DNA of 52,060 bases from Rhodanobacter sp. 67-28 (GTDB lineage Bacteria; Pseudomonadota; Gammaproteobacteria; Xanthomonadales; Rhodanobacteraceae), in the NCBI GenBank assembly GCA_001898415.1, contig MKTU01000040.1, positions 1 through 52,060 of the forward strand, given 5' to 3'. Position numbers and translations under genes: made by a program. How positions within the stretch are numbered: the first letter of the stretch is position 1; the number at the start of each line of letters is the position of its first letter. Under the pieces are notes generated by a model, which saw nothing but the letters and a program-made list of their open reading frames with translations, was not told where the DNA came from and ran no database searches. Of the stretch, positions 8,201 to 15,463 are shown piece after piece.

Positions 8201-9625
8201 GAACGGCAGCGCGCGCTCGCGCAAGCCCACGTCGCGCAGGCCGTCCACCAGCTCGGTGGCGCTCTTCAGGCGGTCCTCGGCGCGGAACGCCACGCTGGCG
8301 CACAGCGTCTTGTACTGCTGCTTGGTCAGGCCCTTCACCGGCGGCGGCTTGCGCCCTTCGCGCATCGCCACCTCGGCACTGACCTTGCCGTAGGGATGGG
8401 TGCCGGTAAGCAGTTCGAACGCCACGCAGCCGAGCGCGTAGACATCGTCGCTGGGTACCGGGTCCTTGCCCTGGATCATCTCCAGGCTGGCGTAGGCCGG
8501 GGTCAGCGCGCCGAGCGTGCCGGCGTCGAACACGGTCTGCTCGCCCACCGCATCGCCCATGTGCTTGCCGGCGCGGGCGATGCCGAAGTCGAACACCTTG
8601 GGCACGCCCTCGCGGGTGACCATCACGTTGGCGGGCTTGAAATCCGAATGCACCACGCCGGCCGCATGCGCGCGGCTGAGCGCGCGGGCCATGCCTTCGA
8701 TCAGCGGGCGCGCCTGCTCCAGCGGCATGCCGTTGTAGGCCTTTTCGCGGATCAGTTGCTTGAGGTCGGAGCCGTCGACGTACTCCATCGTCATGAAGAC
8801 GATGGTGCGATCCTTGTCGAAATCGTAGACGCGCACGATGTTGTCGTGCGCCAGCTGCTGCGAGCGGCGCGACTCGCGCTGCAGCGAGATCAGCGAATCG
8901 GGGTGACGGCGGAACTCGTCGTTCAGCACCTTGACCGCGACGTACGGATCGCGATCGCGCGCCTCCACCTTGCGTTCGTCGCGCGCCTTGTACACCACGC
9001 CCATGCCGCCGCGACCGATCTCGCGTTCGAGATAGAAGCGACCCTTGAGCAGCGAGCCGACCGCGACGAAATCGGCGGCCTCCGCATCGCCGATGTGCTG
9101 CCAACTGGACTGGCTGCCCATGCTGGAGCTGGTGCCGGTCATGCCCTGACGCGTGCCCTGGGTGCCGGTATGGCTGGTGATCTGTCCCTCGCGCGGCGGC
9201 AGCGGCGCGCTGGACACCGGTTTGACGATGGTGGCCTCGTCGGTCGGCGGTTGCGGTGGCCGCGAGGCCGGCTTGACCACGGTGGCCTCGTCCAGCGGCG
9301 GCGCCGGCGGGCGCGAGGGCGGCGCCACGCGGGTGATCTCGTCGTCCGCGGACGGCGGTGGCGGTCGCCGGGTGGTCGGCTTGACCATGGTGACGTCTTC
9401 GTCCGGGCTCGCCGGGCCCGGCTGCAGTGTCGCCAGTTTGGCCAGCAAGGCCTTGGCGATCAGCGGATCGATCCGGCCCGCCGCCTGCTCCTGGCCGATC
9501 CATTCGACGCCGGCACGATGCTCGTCGGCGGACAACGACGGCAGCGCGCCCAGCGCTTCGAACAGCGCGGGCAGCTTGATTTTTTCGGCCTGGTAGGCGC
9601 TGACCAGTTCGGCAATGGAATTCAT
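5225..9625 (-). CDS. ppkA: T6SS Ser/Thr protein kinase PpkA with C-terminal FGE-sulfatase-like domain
   Basis: 1466-residue transmembrane kinase of the T6SS threonine-phosphorylation pathway. Residues 1-70 are a helical N-terminus. Residues 75-136 are Pro-rich with four repeated Thr motifs (T79, T98, T115, T132). The kinase domain spans about 195-465: Gly loop GRGGMGVVY at 204-212, VAVK with K232, catalytic HSDFKPAN at 326-333 and DFG at 346-348. The catalytic motif is HSD rather than HRD (non-RD). A TM helix at about 473-495 is followed by ~750 residues of helical, TPR-like repeats and an Ala/Pro linker. Residues 1282-1466 are an FGE-sulfatase (SUMF1/EgtB-like) domain with RLPTDAEW, MTGNAWEWV and VRGGSY. 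The ATG at 9625 is 16 bases after the pppA stop. The domain order implies a cytoplasmic kinase and a periplasmic sensor-like tail (inference). Confidence 0.93.
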   Translation of the reverse strand: MNSIAELVSAYQAEKIKLPALFEALGALPSLSADEHRAGVEWIGQEQAAGRIDPLIAKALLAKLATLQPGPASPDEDVTMVKPTTRRPPPPSADDEITRVAPPSRPPAPPLDEATVVKPASRPPQPPTDEATIVKPVSSAPLPPREGQITSHTGTQGTRQGMTGTSSSMGSQSSWQHIGDAEAADFVAVGSLLKGRFYLEREIGRGGMGVVYKARDERKVEARDRDPYVAVKVLNDEFRRHPDSLISLQRESRRSQQLAHDNIVRVYDFDKDRTIVFMTMEYVDGSDLKQLIREKAYNGMPLEQARPLIEGMARALSRAHAAGVVHSDFKPANVMVTREGVPKVFDFGIARAGKHMGDAVGEQTVFDAGTLGALTPAYASLEMIQGKDPVPSDDVYALGCVAFELLTGTHPYGKVSAEVAMREGRKPPPVKGLTKQQYKTLCASVAFRAEDRLKSATELVDGLRDVGLRERALPFLIYGVPAVLIVAGGVWGWVTWRHDHHVNEVIQRFTLTRPDRYASESQALQALDTLSDDDRKRIVVDQSDLIQKFLLSRIDAYWNPTEGRYDYAGTQKVFTLRDDLKLYSPALDIKRSEIEKQRNDLLNALDTQLSQQIGAGAIFENQPDNVVATLDKIRAIDPTSALLKNTELELKYDAAIGKSLDAGQVDQAATEFKLASRLFPDSTRIKQRGAQLDELGKALAAQQLAQQQAAQLQQQREQSLLSLSGLLDHPDNSDDWRNRAATAYQGAAKLLADDARLPAQAERLKQALAAQAAERQGAGDLDGAIAIAGFGVNLFPGDADLSSTRQKLLEQQNQLAQKAASEAQRNALAKRRVDDLLAKPLGTAVWLQDVSSALGTAREQMGVGAPAYAEVRGNVDASLIKLARERIAAGDLDEAQRIVQAGQRMDPAEAGYATVLAEVGAARSAAQARQQQQQVQAIAAARATLAGLAAKPLLTPDWQQAVASAMASLKGDTSPETTRTVGALATSIADVAASQADPQHLPQARLAVDFGLKYVPQSPRLLAESAKLDALQADLQAKAARDSADAEVKSRIESMRSAAAAADVGKASQSLARIKALQPDNPFLQNEGPKLLADAYLGLGQETFRKGRYEKAAEVLGQGLQVLGGNAQLRGAKARYDVVAAIMAAARQPTSTADYARLKQQLASVRRNDPKALAALESDMRIRGQLTGKTLEEQLDRVKPSAAAAPAPAPAPATPVEPTPAAEQGALPGRPVPIPRPGAPTPAQPGKVANVPSGPSGPDPCAKAGMAGTGKFCRDSFGTSYGPFMVVVPGAGGGRPYAMSRAEVSINEFNAFCRASGKCAAKSVSDPDLGNAPITNIPLSQAQAYARWLSDVSGFSYRLPTDAEWLNAASAGGRFKQAEDSNCVPPSAGGGDGSGALVSARGRSRNPWGLVNMTGNAWEWVVSGGSVAVRGGSYTSYWSDCSVGTQRSDGGSPQRDVGFRILREVK
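9218..9403 (-). repeat. Four tandem Thr motifs in the PpkA N-terminal linker
   Basis: Residues 75-136 of PpkA contain DEDVTMVKP, DDEITRVAP, DEATVVKP and DEATIVKP, with the threonines at 79, 98, 115 and 132 (spacing 19, 17, 17) separated by Pro-rich linkers. Acidic residues precede each Thr and two hydrophobic or basic residues plus Pro follow. This looks like an array of autophosphorylation or FHA-docking sites (inference). Confidence 0.75.
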
Positions 9626-9641
9626 GGATTGGTTGCTGTCT

Positions 9642-10358
9642 TCATGCTTGCAGGCCGACGACGACGGCCGAAATGTTGTCGCGCCCGGCGCGGCCCATGG
9701 CCAGCTCGAACAGGCTCTCGACCAGATCCTGGGGCTGCGGATGCACGCGGCACTGTTCGTGAAGCTCGCTGTCGGACATCTCCTTGTTGATGCCGTCGGA
9801 GCAAAGCACGAACGTGGTGCCGGGCTGGCTCCCCGCCACCACCCAGTCGACGAACAACTGGTCCTCGGCACCCACGGCGCGGGTCAGCACGCCCGAACCG
9901 GCAGCCGGCGGCGGTGCGGCACCAAAATGAGTGACGTCGACGTCGCCGCCATGCACGTGGTCGCGGGTGATCTGCCGCAGGCGGTCGTTCTCGTAGCAAT
10001 AGGCGCGGCTGTCGCCGACCCAGCCGCACAGCGTGAAATCGGTGTCGCGCACCAGCACCACCACGGTCGAGCCGATCAGGTCGACGCCGCGTGAGGCCGC
10101 GGTCTGCAGCAGCTCCGCATTGATCCCGACCAGCGTGTCCTCGATCGACTCGATGAAATCGAACACGCTGCCGGCACGCGGCAACGCGCCGAGGCGCTCG
10201 ACGATCATGTTGCTGGCGTAGTCGCCGGCAGCGTGCCCGCCCAACCCGTCGGCCACCACCCACAGGCCGACTTCATCGCGCACCAGGATCGCGTCCTCGT
10301 TGTGCTTGCGCACCTTGCCGGTCACCGTGCGGCCGGCGGAAACATAACGGGTGGTCAT
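9642..10358 (-). CDS. pppA: PP2C-family protein phosphatase PppA (T6SS)
   Basis: 238-residue cytoplasmic Ser/Thr phosphatase that reverses PpkA phosphorylation. All PP2C metal-site motifs are present: RKHNEDAIL near residue 20, VVADGLGGHAAG near 35-46, GDSRAYCYEN, CSDGINKEM and GRDNISAVVV near the C-terminus. Length is normal for stand-alone PppA/Stp1-type enzymes. Its ATG overlaps the tagF stop as ATGA and ppkA follows after 16 bases, so kinase and phosphatase are made from one transcript. It appears catalytically intact, unlike the C-terminal domain of the adjacent TagF protein. Confidence 0.95.
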   Translation of the reverse strand: MTTRYVSAGRTVTGKVRKHNEDAILVRDEVGLWVVADGLGGHAAGDYASNMIVERLGALPRAGSVFDFIESIEDTLVGINAELLQTAASRGVDLIGSTVVVLVRDTDFTLCGWVGDSRAYCYENDRLRQITRDHVHGGDVDVTHFGAAPPPAAGSGVLTRAVGAEDQLFVDWVVAGSQPGTTFVLCSDGINKEMSDSELHEQCRVHPQPQDLVESLFELAMGRAGRDNISAVVVGLQA

Positions 10359-11926
10359 GCGTGCACCTCAATGACCGCCAACGGCCAGTGGTCGGGACTG
10401 GCGCCCAGTCCGGCAGCCGCCGCGATGCGTGCGCGCGCCTCGCTGCAGGTGCCTGCGGCCAGGCTGCGCGCCAGCAAGTCCGGCGGCAGCTGCAGCAAGG
10501 GGTGCGAGGCCATCAGCAGCAGCCGGTCGCCGGCCTGCAGCGCGCAGCTGACTTCGCCGCAAGTCGGCTGCGCGGTCGCGCCCAGGCCGGGCGCAGCCAG
10601 CGACACGGGACTGAACAGCAGGTCGTCGAGGTCGTCGCTGCTGTTGCTCGCGCTGGCGGCCGGTGGCGCATCGCTGCGCGCGAAGAACGGTTGCAGCCGG
10701 CCGTGCCGCCAATGCCAGCCTGCCGCCGCGCCGATACGCAGCAATGCGGCCTGGCCGTCGGCCACGTGCGCGGCGATCACCGCGCAATCCTCCGGCACCG
10801 GGTCGACGAGATCCTCGCCGAACTGCCGCAGTTGCGGGTTCAACGCCATGATGCGCGTGCGCAGCACCTGCATGCCGCCGATCAGTTCGGCGCCGAGCAT
10901 GTCGCCGGCAATCGCCGCCACTGCCGCCACGGCCTGCTGGCGCGGATCGGCCACGCCGACCTCGGCGGCGACCAGGCTCAGGCCCACCTCCGGCCGTTGC
11001 AGCACGGCGAGGGCGGCGACCGGCGTGTTCGCTGCCGCGGCGACATCCGCCGCGAGGGTCACGTCGCCGAGCGGCATGGCCGTGGATGCGGCGGGCGAGC
11101 TGCCGCCCAGGTCGGCAAGCAGGTCGAGATCGTCCGGCAGCCAGGAGTTGATGGAGGCCACCGGTGGTGGCGCGTCCATCGTCAGTGGCGCGGTTGCGCG
11201 CGGAGTTGCAAGCTCGAAGCTGCCCAGCGTCTGCCACGCGGCCGTGCCCTGCCCGGCGTCGAGCAAGCCGGCGTAAGCCTCGGCGCCGGGCAAGCCATCG
11301 GTCGCCAGCACACTGGCCGGGACGCGCCCCGCGCCATCGGTCCACCACAGACACCAGCGCCCGGGGACGGCGCCGAGGCGCTTCCACAGATCAGCCAAGG
11401 CTGTCGCACCGCCATGCGCAGGCAACGGCAGGCGCCAGTGGCTGGCCGCTGTCCAGTCCACCTCACGCCACGGATCGGGCCGCGTCTGGCCGGCATCGAG
11501 CGGGCTGCCCAGGGCCGCGACCTGCGCGTCGAAGTCGTCCACGCCGATGCCCGCATCGGCCTGCGCCGCGCGGTGCAACTGCTCGGCGCGTTCGAACCAT
11601 TCCGCGCCATCGCCGATGGCTGCAGCAACGTCGGAGAGCGGCGCAGCGATCACCATCGGAAAACAGCGACCCACGCGATCGGCGCCCGGCCCCATGACGC
11701 CAACCCACGCCGCCTCGCCGCATACGCCCGGCGCGAGTGCGAAACGCCACGCCGGGCTGGCGTGGAACGCCTCGTGCCAGGTATCGCCCAACGCGTCGCG
11801 GCTGTGCGCCACGGCTGTCTCGAAGTGCCGGTCCCAGGCATCGACGAAGCTGGCCGGCAGCCGTCGCTGCACGAAGTCTCCCGCGCAGGGCAGCTTGCCG
11901 AAGAAGCCTGCGGCCGCGGACGGCAC
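10355..11926 (-). CDS. tagF: TagF (ImpM family) T6SS regulator with a degenerate PP2C-like C-terminal domain
   Basis: 523 residues, about twice the length of a simple TagF. Residues ~7-240 are the TagF/ImpM domain (GFFGKLPCAGDFVQRRLP at 7-24, GRCFPMVIA at 86-94), a post-translational repressor of T6SS assembly in other species. Residues ~290-523 read like a PP2C domain with its metal ligands lost: LSLVAAEVG near 317 where VADGxGG is expected, AHVADGQ at 386-392 for GDSR, GDRLLLMASHPL at 466-477 for the SDG motif, and DHWPLAVIEV at 512-521 for DNxT. TagF-PppA fusions are known in Agrobacterium; here the fused copy looks inactive while a separate intact PppA follows. Start is GTG at 11926, four bases after the tssM stop. 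Confidence 0.88.
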   Translation of the reverse strand: MPSAAAGFFGKLPCAGDFVQRRLPASFVDAWDRHFETAVAHSRDALGDTWHEAFHASPAWRFALAPGVCGEAAWVGVMGPGADRVGRCFPMVIAAPLSDVAAAIGDGAEWFERAEQLHRAAQADAGIGVDDFDAQVAALGSPLDAGQTRPDPWREVDWTAASHWRLPLPAHGGATALADLWKRLGAVPGRWCLWWTDGAGRVPASVLATDGLPGAEAYAGLLDAGQGTAAWQTLGSFELATPRATAPLTMDAPPPVASINSWLPDDLDLLADLGGSSPAASTAMPLGDVTLAADVAAAANTPVAALAVLQRPEVGLSLVAAEVGVADPRQQAVAAVAAIAGDMLGAELIGGMQVLRTRIMALNPQLRQFGEDLVDPVPEDCAVIAAHVADGQAALLRIGAAAGWHWRHGRLQPFFARSDAPPAASASNSSDDLDDLLFSPVSLAAPGLGATAQPTCGEVSCALQAGDRLLLMASHPLLQLPPDLLARSLAAGTCSEARARIAAAAGLGASPDHWPLAVIEVHA

Positions 11927-11930
11927 GCGC

Positions 11931-14900
11931 TCAGCCTCCGCACCGGAAGCTGGACAGGGCGTTGCTGAGGAACGGATTCTTCAGGTTGTTGGCTTGCAGC
12001 GTCACCTTCGCCACGTGGCCGCCGAAATTGAAACTGGCCACGAAGCGCAGGTCGGACTGCTTCTGCAGGTTGGCCGCCTGCAGTGCGCGGAAGAACGCCC
12101 AGTCGCCGCGATAGTCGAACGTGGTGAGCAGGTTGCCGGCGGTGTCGTAGGCGGAGATGGAGACGCGGCCCGGCTGCGGTCCGGGCCATTTCATGCTGAC
12201 GTTGGTCGCGCCACCCGGCTGGTATTCGTATTTCTGCCCGTCGACGTCGATCACCAGCTTGCCGATGCCGGCATCAAGCACCGGCGTGAGCCAGGTGAAA
12301 TCGACTTCCGGCAGGTTGCCGCTGCGGAAGAACATCTGCTTGATCCGGTCGGCGCCCTGCAACTGACCCAGCATTCCGGCCGAGCCGCTGATCGCGCCGG
12401 GCCCGGTCTTCCATTGCCAGTTGCGGCCACTGGCGTCGATCAGCTTGCCGGCGGTCTGGTTGTAGAAGCTGTCGAAGCGACCGCCATAGCCGAACAGCTC
12501 GCCGAAGTTCTGCAGCGGGATGTCGTTGTTGCTCGACGGCGAGAACGGGTAGCGTCCGCGGGTGAAGTCGGCGCAGTCCTTGCCGACGGCCTGCTGGTAC
12601 TGGTCGTCCAGCGCGCTCTTGGTGCCGCTGGCCACCAGCGCCTGGCTCTTGCCGGTGAGTGCGGCAAACCAGTTGGAGGCCGGCGGCGGGAGTTGCGCCG
12701 CAGCCTGCTGGGCCAGCAGCAACTGCGGGTTGGGCTGGCCGGCCGCGTTGCTGAAATCGCCCATGGTCAGCAAGGTCTTGCTGAGGTCGTCCAGCGTCTT
12801 CAGGGTCTGGTCGATCGGCTGCGCGCCGGGCGCGCCCTCGGTGAGCTTGTCGATCTCGGCGAAATGGTCACTGATGACCTTGCCCGGTTTCTCGCTGGCT
12901 GCATCGCCACCCGCCGCACCGGTGGCCCCGGCCTGCGCCAGCGCCCGCGCCAGCGCAGTTTGCGTGGCACGCTGCTGCGCCAGCTTCTTGGCCACGTCCT
13001 CGGCCTTGTCGGCGGCATCGCCGGGCGGCGCGCGCATCAGGTCGCTGGTGTTGTCGCGCACCACCTTGAGCAGCAGCTTCAGCGGCGAGTTGGGGCCGGC
13101 CAGCTTGGCGGCGATGGCGCTGGCGTCCTGGATGTTGTTGATCGGCTGCAGTTGCAGGTCGGCGAGAACATCGTCCCAGGCCTTGATGTAGTCCTGCTCG
13201 TAAAGCCCGAGCACCTGTTGCGCGAGCTGAGCCTTCTGCACCGCGTCGATCTTGGTGGCGCCGAAGACCCAGTCGTCCGCGGCGAACTGCGCCACCGACT
13301 GTTCGATGCCCTTGTCCACCTCATGCTTGAACACCGGCTGGGTGAACAACGCCGGGATCGGATCGGACAGCGGTTTGCCGCTGCGCCGCTGGTACACGTT
13401 GCCGAGCAGGCCCAGTTCCTTGTCCAGCCGCAGCGGCGGGTAGTTGCCGCTGCCGGCGGTGAGCTTGAGGTTGCCGTAGATCAGCGTGGCAAGGTCCGCG
13501 GTGCGCAGCGTGCTGCGCGCCTGCTCGACCAGGTTGTCGTCCAGGCTCAGCGGGCGCAGGCGCCCCTCGTGCGCGACCAGTGCGTCGAAGTGCTTGCTCA
13601 GCGCCTTCTGCAGCACCGGGTCGTTCGGAAACAGGCGCTGCCACTCGACCCCGGCCAGCGCCACGATCTGGTCGTGGTCCAGATGCTTGGGCTCGCCCAG
13701 CATCAGGTAACCCTTCAGGTAGTAATAAAGCATCTGCGGGTCGCCGGCGTTGGCGGCCAGCCCGGCGCGGAACTGCGAGGCCACGCCGGGCAGCAGGATC
13801 GCGTTGAGCTCGCGGTAGTACGCATCGCGCACCTCGTCGCCCACCGCGTTGCCCTGGTACAGGCCCAGGCGCATCGACAGCGGCACGTCGCCCTGGTGCT
13901 GGTCGGCCACGTCGACCGCCGCGGACAGCGCTTCCAGCCGCTCCAGCACCAGCGCGAAATACGCCTGCTGGTTCGGCGCCAGCGAGAGATCGCTCTGCGC
14001 CGGATACTTGGCCAGCGCCGTGTGCACGTCGGCCAGATAATTGCCGTTGCGCCGATAGCTGGTGGCCAGGCCGAACACCAGCAGGCCGCAGGCCAGCAGC
14101 ACGCCGATGTAGCAGGCCGCCTGCAGCAGCACCTTCTGGCGCTCCAGCTTGGGATCGGTGCCGGCGAAGCCCGATTCGCGGAACAGCACGTCCTTGAGCA
14201 GACGCTCGACGAAGAAAGTGCGGCTCTGCGCGCCGGGCACGTGCAGGCGCGAGGCGTCCAGCCCGAAGGTGCGCGCCACCGCGCCCATCATGCGGTCGAT
14301 CGGCGTGCCTTCCTGCGTGCCGGAGGTGAAATACGCGCCACGCAGCAGCAGCGGCGCGTCGTACTGATGGCCAGTGAACACGCCTTCGACGAACTGCCGG
14401 GTGATCTCGCGCAAGGCGCCCAGCTGCTGCGGAAACGACAGGATCGCCGCGCGCCGCTGGCGGTCGCGCTCGCGATGCAGGCGATCGAGGATGCGCGTGT
14501 TGAGCCGCTCCAGCAGCAGGTTGAACTCCGCCAGGAACTGTTTGGCCGCGGTGCCGGCCATGGTCTGGTCGACCGGGAACGACATGCCCCAGACCTGGCT
14601 GCGCAGCTCCGGCGTGAGGTCGTCGAAGAACTCGGTGAAGCCGGCCACCAGGTCGCACTTGGTGAACACCAGGTAGGCCGGCACCCCGATGCGCAGGTGC
14701 TTGGCCAGCTCGTCCAGCCGCTGCCGCACCGCCATGATGTGCTGCTGCCGCCCGGCCTCATCCAGGGTGAGCAGGTCCGACAGGCTCATCGCCACGATCA
14801 CGCCGTTGATCGGCCGCCGCTTGCGGTACTTGCGCAGCAGGTTGAGGAACTCCGTCCACGCCGACGCATCCGCGCCGCGGTCGGAGTCCTGGGTGGTGTA

Positions 14901-15458
14901 GCGTCCGGCGGTATCCAGGAACACCGCCTCGTCGGTGAACCACCAGTCGCAGTTGCGGGTGCCGCCGACGCCGCGGATCGCTTCCTTGCCGAACTTGTTC
15001 GACAGCGGGAAGTTGAGGCCGGAGTTCTGCAGCAGGGTGCTCTTGCCCGAACCCGGCGGGCCGATCACCACGTACCAGGGCAGCGCGTACAGGTTGGTGC
15101 CGCCGCTGCGGTTCTTGCGCAAGGTGTCCACCGCTTCCTGGAAGCGCCCCTGCAATTGCGCGCGTTCGTTGGCGGCGCGATCGTCGATGCCCGCAGTCGC
15201 CGGCGCACCCTGCTCGCTGAGGTCACTGGCCATCTGCCGCGCCTTGCCGCGCACGCGCATCTGCCGCACCTGCAGCCACACCGCCCAGATCACCACGATC
15301 ACCAGGATCACCAGCAGCCGCACGACCTGGCTTTCCAGCGGATGCGACTCGCCGAAACCGAGGTAGGGGCCGCCGAACCAGATCAGCAGACCCAGCAGCA
15401 GCAGGCCGACGAGGGTGATGAACAGGCGGGATTTGAACAGCGCAAGAAGCTTGCCCAC
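11931..15458 (-). CDS. tssM: T6SS membrane-complex protein TssM (IcmF/VasK)
   Basis: 1175-residue inner-membrane protein that links TssL to the outer-membrane TssJ and spans the periplasm. Two N-terminal TM helices (about 11-28 and 46-64) precede a cytoplasmic NTPase domain with Walker A GPPGSGKS at 133-140. A third TM (ACYIGVLLACGLLVFGLA) leads to the long periplasmic region, which includes the IcmF-related and VasK C-terminal parts. Start: GTG at 15458, with GGAGGA centred 12 bases upstream and the tssL stop 5 bases upstream; the same frame stays open further upstream inside tssL, but that part is a shadow. Walker A is intact, so ATP binding is likely. Confidence 0.95.
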   Translation of the reverse strand: MGKLLALFKSRLFITLVGLLLLGLLIWFGGPYLGFGESHPLESQVVRLLVILVIVVIWAVWLQVRQMRVRGKARQMASDLSEQGAPATAGIDDRAANERAQLQGRFQEAVDTLRKNRSGGTNLYALPWYVVIGPPGSGKSTLLQNSGLNFPLSNKFGKEAIRGVGGTRNCDWWFTDEAVFLDTAGRYTTQDSDRGADASAWTEFLNLLRKYRKRRPINGVIVAMSLSDLLTLDEAGRQQHIMAVRQRLDELAKHLRIGVPAYLVFTKCDLVAGFTEFFDDLTPELRSQVWGMSFPVDQTMAGTAAKQFLAEFNLLLERLNTRILDRLHRERDRQRRAAILSFPQQLGALREITRQFVEGVFTGHQYDAPLLLRGAYFTSGTQEGTPIDRMMGAVARTFGLDASRLHVPGAQSRTFFVERLLKDVLFRESGFAGTDPKLERQKVLLQAACYIGVLLACGLLVFGLATSYRRNGNYLADVHTALAKYPAQSDLSLAPNQQAYFALVLERLEALSAAVDVADQHQGDVPLSMRLGLYQGNAVGDEVRDAYYRELNAILLPGVASQFRAGLAANAGDPQMLYYYLKGYLMLGEPKHLDHDQIVALAGVEWQRLFPNDPVLQKALSKHFDALVAHEGRLRPLSLDDNLVEQARSTLRTADLATLIYGNLKLTAGSGNYPPLRLDKELGLLGNVYQRRSGKPLSDPIPALFTQPVFKHEVDKGIEQSVAQFAADDWVFGATKIDAVQKAQLAQQVLGLYEQDYIKAWDDVLADLQLQPINNIQDASAIAAKLAGPNSPLKLLLKVVRDNTSDLMRAPPGDAADKAEDVAKKLAQQRATQTALARALAQAGATGAAGGDAASEKPGKVISDHFAEIDKLTEGAPGAQPIDQTLKTLDDLSKTLLTMGDFSNAAGQPNPQLLLAQQAAAQLPPPASNWFAALTGKSQALVASGTKSALDDQYQQAVGKDCADFTRGRYPFSPSSNNDIPLQNFGELFGYGGRFDSFYNQTAGKLIDASGRNWQWKTGPGAISGSAGMLGQLQGADRIKQMFFRSGNLPEVDFTWLTPVLDAGIGKLVIDVDGQKYEYQPGGATNVSMKWPGPQPGRVSISAYDTAGNLLTTFDYRGDWAFFRALQAANLQKQSDLRFVASFNFGGHVAKVTLQANNLKNPFLSNALSSFRCGG

Positions 15459-15463
15459 GATGT

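Noticed and set aside
6044..9790. Plus-strand open frame of 1248 codons opposite ppkA
   Set aside because: Arg/Leu/Gln/His-rich shadow without motifs; the minus strand carries an intact kinase.
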